Source: Ampullaceana balthica
Taxonomy: Eukaryota; Mollusca; Gastropoda; Lymnaeidae
Assembly: GCA_944989445.1 (NCBI GenBank)
Contig: CALYLW010000680.1
Coordinates: 62,001-126,000 of the forward strand
Length of the DNA stretch: 64,000 nt
Direction: 5' to 3'
Part shown: positions 56,654-64,000 of the stretch, in pieces
Layout: every line of letters begins with the position of its first letter
Numbering within the stretch: the first letter of the stretch is position 1
The notes under the pieces: model-generated
What the model was told of the DNA's origin: nothing
Database searches by the model: none
The model's input: the letters and a program-made list of their open reading frames with translations, nothing else
Translations under genes and position numbers: made by a program

Positions 56654-57699
56654 CTGTAGCTTGCTGGTCAAACAGATTGTGATTAGTTTTTGTGTGGCTA
56701 AACAAATATCAATTGACTTGAAACAGAAATCTGGGGGTTTAGAACCAAATAATAAAAGTCGTAGCATGCACCCCACAAATATATAACCAGTTTGTGAAAA
56801 ATGTTTACAATGGGCTATTAAAAACATAAAAAAGTAGTAAACCATGATTGCAATTATATCGTTGACTAGAAAGTAGTGTAAGCCTTATTTCCTTACTATT
56901 CAAAGCAGCAAATTCTGAACAAGTCACTTGACCTTCTGCAACTTTACAAGCTCTAGTCTAATTAGTGGTTATATAAAATGCTTGTTTGAAACAATTCAGC
57001 GACAAATTTTGAAAGCATTCATAAGACATTTAACAATTATCCCCCACATGTTACCTTTTGCAAAGTTACGTTTATAATTAAATAGCATTTATTAACTTGT
57101 CCGTGTTCTAAGATAGTTGAAAACAACAATAGAGGTTTGTGATTTCCACAAAAAAAATATTTATACTAGTTAACGTCCGGTGATTAATATATTGTTCGCT
57201 AATTTATTATGAACACGGGTTAGGGGATGTGACGTAGTGGCGGCAAGATATAGAGCTACACCATAGACTTTGAAGAAGAAGGACGTACTTTGTGGTGGTA
57301 GAGATACATCAAACTGATAAACTTAGATATATTTCTAATTGGTGTTGAGTTACAGCCTGTCCTGTGTGACCGTAGCAATATTAGAAACTAGACTTTCACA
57401 TCGGGGACTAAGTCTGGGATTTGGTGATTGAGGCAGTAGACAACTCAGGTTTTTGGGAGACATCAGAATTCAGAATTCCTAACACAGAACAGAAGACTGT
57501 TTTAAAAAGGCAAATCAAGTTCTTAGGACACATCAGAATTATTTGAGTGTAATGTGAATGTCTTTTTACACGCTTTTATTTAAGTCAAACTGTTTGTATG
57601 TTGTATCCATCCTTCCCTCAAATCTTGTAACGTAAAATTAAACCACTTTTGATGGTCCTAGAGATCTCAAACTTTTACCACAGATAGATCTTGAATGAC
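56654..57699. other. Intergenic; possible LTR-like sequence
   Basis: 57225-57640 (from GATGTGACGTAGTGGCGGCA) has a composition unlike its surroundings and repeats GACACATCAGAATT / GACATCAGAATT. It could be a solo LTR, but no matching second copy or target duplication is visible. Confidence 0.3.
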
Positions 57700-57780
57700 G
57701 ATGCATTGTGTCAACTTTTCAGATCGATCGAATGTACCGTTATTAAATTAATACAGTTTTAGTTTATCTCTATATATTTC
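57700..57780 (-). mobile_element. ATAAGGGATTT family fragment
   Basis: Partial reverse copy (TTCAGATCGATCGAATGTAC to TTTAGTTTATCTCTATA). Confidence 0.6.
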
Positions 57781-59040
57781 TCCTCGGGATAATCAGGTCA
57801 ACACCAACATGGCGGTTGAGGTGCGTGGCGACACGACTCCACGCTCTTCTGATTGGCTGAATTCGCAGGCGGGGTTCGAGTGTGTGAAACGAAGGCAGCA
57901 GTCAAGGCTGACGCAATCAGCTGATGTTTTTCGACTTTGTGTTAAAGACGAAATTTATGATATTCGTTTTTTTTGCGCGTGGTGTTTTCCTTCTGTCTAT
58001 TTCTCCCTTCACACCCCCACGTCCCCCTTCCAGTTAGATACCCACATTTTTAAAATAAAATTTGAAAAAAAAAGTAGAAAATAAAATATTATAAAAAATA
58101 TTTTTTTAATAAGTACACACTTTTATTTACATATAGAAAGTGTACTAAAAAGAAGCAAATAAAAATGTTCTATGATTACAGGTGAAATCCGTGAATAACG
58201 CTTGCCTAAAGAATAAGATTGATTCATTTACAAGCTGCTTTAGAGGCAGAAGAATGGGGGGAAAAGACCAGAGAGGAGATGAACGACTATGACTATGACG
58301 ATGGTGACTGACAGGAAGTATTGTATGGATTGTGTGGACTGTACCTTTAACAGGCAGAGTTTACAGTGTAGCTGATCGGTCAACTAACTGTTGTTTTTTA
58401 AATTATTATAGATAGATACGACAACTCCAAAAAAAATCTGTTTATAGCTTTATGATGGTCGAGGACAATATTGAGCCAGCGGGTGATGTTCCTGATTGTG
58501 GTAATTTATTTTTTGACAAAACCAACAGTTGGGCTTGATGAAACCGGCGTTTGTATTAATATTGACGATGCTTTTCTGACTACGGTAAACGAGGAACATG
58601 ACAGCACTGGTATTGACAATGTTTGTCTTACTACGATCAAATATAAACAACAATACCATTAATATTGACAAAGCGCGTTCGAGAATGGGGAATTATAAAC
58701 ACGATTTTACAGACGAGATATTCATAACAGACCAGGAGATGAAGTTGGGCATTGGATCTCCTGTAACACTTATGATTATGATAAAGAATAAACTATTATG
58801 TAGGAAATATGGTCGAGTCTTTTGGCTGGATGTGGCGGGTTGTCGGATACACTATTCTATGATACCTGGAAGTTTAAATGGGTAGATCAAGAAGTAGTAT
58901 TAAAATAAAAATCAGGGTTAAAGCAACACCAGTTGTCAAAGGTTGCTGTCAAAGGAGAAAAGTGCGTAGGCTCGTCTGAGCCATATATGGACAAGATTCA
59001 TGATTATGATGATACTGATAATAATTACTTTACGGTTATG
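57781..59040. other. No gene recognised
   Basis: Open frames at 57809-58084, 58471-58662 and 58598-58885 (plus) lack recognisable domains, splice context or repeat support. ATTGAC recurs several times in 58560-58670. Confidence 0.4.
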
Positions 59041-59044
59041 TATG

Positions 59045-59175
59045 AATGACCCCCTTTCCAGTCCATGGGGAAAGTGATGTAGCATTCACATGTTTTTAGC
59101 TGCCATTAACGAGCAGGGGAATGTTTGACCAGCAGAGGGTTTGCCAGTACCTGGACTCGAACCCGCGGAGATTGC
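59045..59175 (-). mobile_element. SINE fragment, second family
   Basis: Reverse copy of the SINE at 52125: TGACCCCCTTTCCAGTCCAT, GTGATGTAGCATTCAC and B-box complement TGGACTCGAACCCG. Confidence 0.7.
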
Positions 59176-59199
59176 TATTTAAGAGAGAGAGATTTAGAA

Positions 59200-59840
59200 T
59201 TCGGGATTAAAGTGATCGCAGTGATTTCCGTGGAAAAGTGGCAAAAATACATTGTTCAAGTGGGGTTGGTGGATATTGCTTTCGAACATTGCGGACGATG
59301 TGTGCATTTGTAAAAGGGTTCGCACAACATCTTAATATTCAGCAGCTACCAGGATTCACGCCCAACCTCCTGCAGTCATTTAAAGTGCACTTTGGAGAAT
59401 TTCGCGAACACACTCATCTTTTTAAGTTCATCACCCATCCACACGAGGGTACAGTGGATAGCACTGACTTCAGTGCATCCGCGGAGTCTCCGTCAGAGAT
59501 TTTGAGCTCCAGGCTGCTGACCTGAAGGCCTCAGACATGTGGATGAATAAGTTTAAGTCACTAAATGTAGATTTGGAAAGACTAGCATTATAACAAGCAA
59601 AGTTGGCGAGCCAACACAAATGCGCAGAAATGAAAAAAACTTCTACACGCTGACCAGCTTATTTTCAAAACTTGGAACGCGCTGACCGTCACATACCACA
59701 CACTGCAGCGTGTGAGTATTGCTGTACTGATAATGTTTGGCTCTACGTTTGCATGCAAGCAGTCTTTGGAAGTCTAAACGCCTGCATGAAGCTTAACCTC
59801 ACCCCGTATCAACCAGACTACAAAGCCAATACTCATTACT
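59200..59840 (+). mobile_element. hAT transposase relic, C-terminal part
   Basis: The plus strand reads FKVHFGEFREHTHLFKFITH, VDSTDFS, FELQAADLKASDMWMNKFKS, then KTWNALTVTYHTLQRVSIAV and MFGSTFACKQS before a deletion that joins LNACMKLNLTPYQPDYKA. This is the hAT C-terminal dimerisation region of the SCAND3/ZBED-like group. Frameshift near 59505 and stops make it dead. Confidence 0.8.
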
Positions 59841-59869
59841 GATTAGTTTAGCAACAGCATGACAGTATT

Positions 59870-60175
59870 AAAAACAATGGAATTCTCTACCATTACACAT
59901 ACGTAGTATTCAAACAACCAAGTCCTTCAAGACTGCACTTAAGACACATCTTTTCAACATTTATTTTCAAAATTAATGAAACAACATTTCTTGTAAATGA
60001 TTAACGTAGCTTATGTATTATGTACTGTAATTTATGTGTTTGTTATGATATGAAAGTTAATTTAATATTTATAGGTATGTTATTTCTTTCATGTAAAGCG
60101 CTGTGAGCCCAGTTCCTTACTGAGATACAGCGCTATATAAATAATCAATTTATTATTATTATTATTATTATTAAA
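59870..60175 (+). mobile_element. CR1/L2-type LINE 3' end
   Basis: Same end as 31180-31545: AATGGAATTCTCTACCATTA, a LKTHLFNIYFQN-like stretch, GTAAAGCGCTGTGAGCCCAG and (ATT)n. Confidence 0.8.
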
Positions 60176-60343
60176 AAGATTTCAGAGCCATAATTATTGT
60201 ACTTTTAGTGTTGAAATTACACAAAATGCACACATTTACTTGAATTTTTAGTTTTAAACATATGTATGGCTCTCACAGAATTAATTTTTGAAAAATATGG
60301 TGTTTATGGCTCTCTCAGACAAAAATTTTCCCGAACCCCTGGT

Positions 60344-60636
60344 CTATATATTGCAGATCTCAAACTTCCAACGTCGGTATTCACGGCGGTTGTTGCGGTG
60401 GCTGTAGGTGCCCTTGATGACCTTGCCATCTGGAACAACCAAGGTCAGTATGCCATCCCTGTCGTTAACGTAGCCAGTGATGTAGCAGTCACGTGGCTTA
60501 TGTCTAAGGACGCTGCAGCACTGGAAGCCGAACCTGCGATCCTCATGCCTGTTGCTATGGTAACTGTTAATGCCAGTGATCACCTGATCTCCCGGACATT
60601 TAAAGACGACAGGGTTGTCACATGTATTGACATAAC
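60344..60636 (-). pseudogene. Dermatopontin-like second exon with ruined splice acceptor
   Basis: The length is 293 bp, open from VNTCDNPVVFKCPGDQ to FEICNI and a TAG at 60344. The acceptor, CCTTCAG in the paralogs, reads CCTTCAT here (60637-60638), so normal splicing is lost. Coding changes at conserved positions (NDRDGIL for NDWDGKL, EYRRWKF for EDRRWKF, an extra Cys) fit relaxed constraint. The following 300 bp (60640-60950) match the intron of the 54.9 kb gene. No first exon is visible up to the window end, where an LTR element takes over. Confidence 0.85.
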
Positions 60637-60956
60637 ATGAAGGAATAAAAATATCCTTAAGTAGACCTTCCTTTTATTTACTTTGTTTTTAATTCGCTTA
60701 CACAAAATTAAAGGATTTTTAAAAAAAATATTTTAAAAATTCTTATGTTTGATTAAACAGACATTCCCAAGTGAGGTGCAGAGAAAAAATGCTGGTTTCT
60801 AATTGTAATTGTAACTTATATTCGGCTTATAAAAATCAATGTCATAATGCTAATTTTATAAACAAAATCATGTCACTGTTAATTTATTTTTATTTGTTTA
60901 TTTATGTAAATCATTTTATTTTGAAATGCATCGCTAATTCCTTGCAATGAAAAGAT

Positions 60957-61217
60957 TTTTTTTTAAAAATAATACATATGACCCGTCGTCTGTACGTATG
61001 TATGTGTGGATGTAACGCTACTAATTTTAGAAAGCAGCGCAAATTACAAATTACTGCACCAAAAATAACTCTTTTCGAACGTTCCGCATAAAAAATTTTC
61101 AATATAATAATAAATGAATCAAATAAAAATAAATGAAAGTTCTGTATTACGTTATTTTATAATCTGATGTGTATTTATTTTGAAAACTTCCGTCATTTTT
61201 GACGGGTGATACGCTAG
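60957..61217 (+). mobile_element. Possible Helitron 3' end
   Basis: The plus strand has CCGTCA-TTTT-TGACGG (61190-61205), a 6-bp hairpin, then 12 nt ending CTAG at 61217, followed by T. This is the arrangement of Helitron 3' ends. The 5' end is not found. An internal stretch is shared, inverted, with 17480-17510. Confidence 0.4.
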
Positions 61218-61930
61218 TATATATATATGATATATAGTAAAGTACTGTGCGTACAGTGCAATAAAAATGTATCAGTAAATGGCATAAAAAATTATTTAAT
61301 AAAAAAAACCCCTCATGCAGTGTTATGCCTACAAAAAATTACATGTTACATTTGGTGTCAGAAGTGAAGAATCAACATTTTGTGTCAGAAGTTAAAAATT
61401 TTCGTCTTCGTGAAACATTCATAATCAACTCAATTCCTGAAGAAGTAATACCAATGTGAGTTCTTCTTTAATGAAAATACCCTGTGTGTCAGGAAGAGAA
61501 TGTTCGTCCTAGGAAAAGGTGGTTGTTTGTGGAACATGGGAAGTGATATTTGGCTGGTTTTATACAAATGGAAAATATTTAATATCAAAAACCCTTTTTT
61601 CAATATGGCGGACATATGAAACGTGCCCAACATTATTTTTAACTAACACGTCGAGGTCCACGCATCCAGGTCAAGGCCAAGTTCAGTGACAGTACCATAC
61701 AGTGGTTGAAACAAGCTCTACACGGAGAAAATATTTGGGTCAGGTGCAGTGTTTGAAGAAACAACAAAACGGACACACTGAACATCCAGGTCAAATTGTA
61801 CAGCCCCACTGAGTTAATTCAAAATACAACTGTATACAAACAAGCGTGACGTAAATAAAGAAACGATGAGAAACGGTGAAAATAAGCGAACTGAAAAATC
61901 AAGGAAAACATATAAGTACATAAATCAGAC

Positions 61931-62981
61931 TTGGATTTCTACAAAGAGTTCACGGCCATAGCCAAAGAATTTGATTTAAGTGGCAAAGACTTAAGAGAAT
62001 TCGTAGAAGACAAAGTGAAAGAAGCTGATGAAAAAGAGAAGAAAAAACAAGTAATAGACAGAGAGGAAAGAGCTGCAAAAAGAGAACTAGGACAACTGAA
62101 AAATGATAATTTAAAATTACAAATAGATTTGGAAAGTAGAGGCCACATCATAGATACCAATGAAAAAGTAACAGAAAGATCCGATAAAAGTCAGGAAAAT
62201 AACAAAAATGGATGTCTACCTAGACTACTTTGAGTCAATAATGGTAATGAAAGGATACAAAGAGAAAGATTGGACAACACAATTATTAACCAAATTAACA
62301 GGAGAGTTATTTGAAGTTTATAATAGCGTACCAAAAGAAGACAAAAATACATACAAGAATGTTTAAAAAGCTCTGCTATGTCATTTTGGCAAATCAGAAA
62401 ATAACTATAGAAGAGAATTTCACGAAATCAGGATCAAAATGGACAAGTATCCACAAATTATAGTGCATGAGGCACAAGTAAAATTAACTAAATGGTTAGA
62501 ACTGACATCCATAGATATTACTGGTCCAAAAGCATTACTAGACATGGTATTAATAGATAAATTTCTAGAAAACGCCACACCATAATTGTACATATATCTG
62601 GAAGAAAAAAAGATAAGGAAGCAATCTCAATTAACAAATGCCCTGAGAACTTTCAAAGAATCACATCCTGAAGTTGAGATGGATAAGAGACAAGATTTCT
62701 TGGCTACAATAAAATATAAAGGAGCAGGATTCATTTGTTATTATAGTAACAAGCTTGGAGACATGGCAAGGCATTGTTACCACAACAAAAGACAGACAAG
62801 TAGGATGTCATCCAAGGGCAGTCCAACAAGATACAAAACAGAATGGAGTGATGCACAAAGTAACTTAGCAAATAACAGATATAATCTAAATTCAAGATAT
62901 AGAGATAATGGTCCAGATAAACAATCACGGAGAAACAGACAACCACGGAGAGGCAGTTATAATCAAGATAGAAGAACATAG
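61931..62981 (+). pseudogene. gag of the LTR element
   Basis: The frame starts at TTG where an ATG is expected, giving DFYKEFTAIAKEF, a helical Lys/Glu-rich region, and a frameshift near 62215. It continues with YLDYFESIMVMKGYKEKDWT and, after more stops, FKESHPEVEMDKRQDFLA. A zinc-knuckle remnant at about 62736-62778 reads CYYSNKLGDMARHC: two of the four expected ligands are changed (Ser for Cys, Asp for His). A basic Arg/Asn-rich tail follows. Confidence 0.7.
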
Positions 62982-63079
62982 AGAGGTATGAATAATTATA
63001 ACTCCAAATACATAACAAATGACAACCAAGACATAGAAGATAACAGAAGAATGAATCGGGAGGAGACAAAAACAAATGA

Positions 63080-63380
63080 CACGGTAGCCTCTATTAACAG
63101 CAACGGTAAGCTGAAATTTTATCCAGTCTATGTCAACAACAAGAGATCTATGTGTCTGCGGGACACAGGCTGCACAACATAGTGGAAAACAGTAGAATAG
63201 AAGAAGAAGGAGATTACGATGGCAAGAAAGACACGCTAACCATGGCTGATGGCACAAGAGTTGAATGTCCAACTGCTACCCTGGTTTGAAGGTACAGTTA
63301 GAGCAAGAGTACTGAAAGACGCCATCTGTGATTTCATTATTAGAAATATTGACGGAGTGATAGACAATTCCGAAGAAATG
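63080..63380 (+). pseudogene. Aspartic-protease region of the LTR element
   Basis: FYPVYVNNKRSMCLRDTGCT carries the D-T-G active-site triplet in an RDTGCT context. A frame-shifted ICDFIIRNIDGV block near 63325-63360 marks the end of the domain. A stop follows GCTT directly. Confidence 0.6.
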
Positions 63381-63507
63381 TTCAGACAGACAGTGGTGTG
63401 AAAGCAAGTATCAACTATGTGCCACGATACACACAAGAGCCACCACCAAACGAAAAGAAAAAGAAGAAATTGACCTTAATGAAAAGATTAAAATAGGAAG
63501 TAAAGAA

Positions 63508-64000
63508 ATGTCAAATCAAGAATTTAAGAAGCTTCAAGAAGAAGATGAAACTATAATGGAATTAAAAATGAGATTCAGCAAAGATAATCAAACAGGCCAC
63601 AACAAAATTTACAAGTTACATAGAGGCATACTAATAAACATTGATCAAGCCAAAACAAGAGTGGTTATTCCTAAGAAGTTACAAGAAACAATTATACAAA
63701 TGGCACATGATAGTCATCTAGGAGGACGCTTGGGCAACAAGAAAACAATTGCTTAAATAACAGAAAATTTTTACTAGCCTAATATGACTAAACATGTAAA
63801 TGGATACATCAAGAAATGCACGGTGTGTTAAAAACATAATCCTAAAGTAGGAAAACACACAGCGCCAGTACAGAACTCTGACAAGGCGAATTTCCTGTTT
63901 AAAACAATTGCTATAGATTTAATAGGACCAGTAAAAAATATGTCAAAGAACAAACATATATATGCACTGACCATGGTGGACATAGCCACCAGATGGGCTG
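63508..64000 (+). pseudogene. Integrase region of the LTR element (partial)
   Basis: A linker frame (QEFKKLQEEDETIMELKM) leads into the zinc-binding domain MAHDSHLGG-R-LGNKKTIA, where the second expected His is Arg, then NMTKHVNGYIKKCTVC with stops in the domain. The catalytic core begins FKTIAIDLIGPVKN and ALTMVDIATRWA, with the first catalytic Asp. The window ends inside the core. Confidence 0.75.

Larger units (their letters stand above)
61353..64000 (+). mobile_element. Decayed Gypsy-type LTR retrotransposon, cut by the window end
   Basis: A primer-binding site TGGTGTCAGAAGTG at 61353 complements a tRNA-Leu-like 3' end, so the 5' LTR should end near 61350; its start is not clear. Then gag, a protease-like stretch and integrase follow. 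Stops, frameshifts and mutated metal ligands show it is inactive. The 3' part and 3' LTR lie outside the window. Confidence 0.75.

Noticed and set aside
57809..58084. Plus-strand frame of 91 codons starting MAVEVRGDTTPRSS
   Set aside because: No domain, promoter or splice support, and the end is low-complexity Lys-rich sequence.
62731..63272. Minus-strand frames of 114 and 115 codons
   Set aside because: They lie opposite the gag and protease regions of the LTR element and are Leu/Cys-rich shadows.

Overview
The window is AT-rich, intron-containing, transposon-dense animal DNA. It most likely comes from a gastropod mollusc, possibly a freshwater pulmonate. That is an inference from the dermatopontin-type secreted proteins, the tRNA-derived SINEs and the mix of LINE, Penelope, hAT and Gypsy relics; no species marker was seen. 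No rRNA, intact tRNA, CRISPR or prokaryotic-style operon was found.

The only host genes I can support form a minus-strand cluster of dermatopontin-like genes. Three look intact: 22503-24231, 42297-44667 and 54892-56618. Each has two coding exons. The first is always 217 bp and ends in phase 1; the second is 293 bp in the main type or 398 bp in a divergent type with a basic tail. Three more loci are broken or partial: a decayed two-exon copy at about 1.1-3.25 kb, an orphan second exon at 17056-17348 that is still open, and a second exon at 60344-60636 whose acceptor AG has become AT. A non-coding first exon with a TATA box is inferred for the 42-48 kb gene, and a decayed counterpart for the copy near 10 kb.

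Much of the window is internally duplicated. About 0-10.9 kb corresponds to about 40.2-52 kb, with two of the duplicated blocks in swapped order. Flanks of the 17 kb exon match flanks of the 22 kb and 55 kb genes. The duplicates act as empty-site controls and show single-copy transposon insertions at 8675, 43203 and 51406. The 40-44.5 kb copy alone carries two tandem arrays, one with 16 units of 64 bp and one with 24 units of 35 bp. The 35-bp array is built from the exon 1 splice-donor junction of the intact gene there.

The rest is mobile DNA: RTE-type and CR1/L2-type LINE fragments, a Penelope-like GIY-YIG end, several hAT transposase relics (one hAT with a perfect 8-bp target duplication nested in a KIAA1586-like hAT relic, itself apparently inside a LINE), a large family of short elements with ATAAGGGATTT-type ends, elements starting GGGGCCGTCCATAA, tRNA-derived SINEs whose tail matches a LINE tail in the window, a possible Helitron end, and a decayed Gypsy-type LTR element (61.3-64 kb) in which integrase follows protease directly. 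From 33.4 to 37.3 kb lies an A/C-rich region with an old tandem array that I cannot assign.
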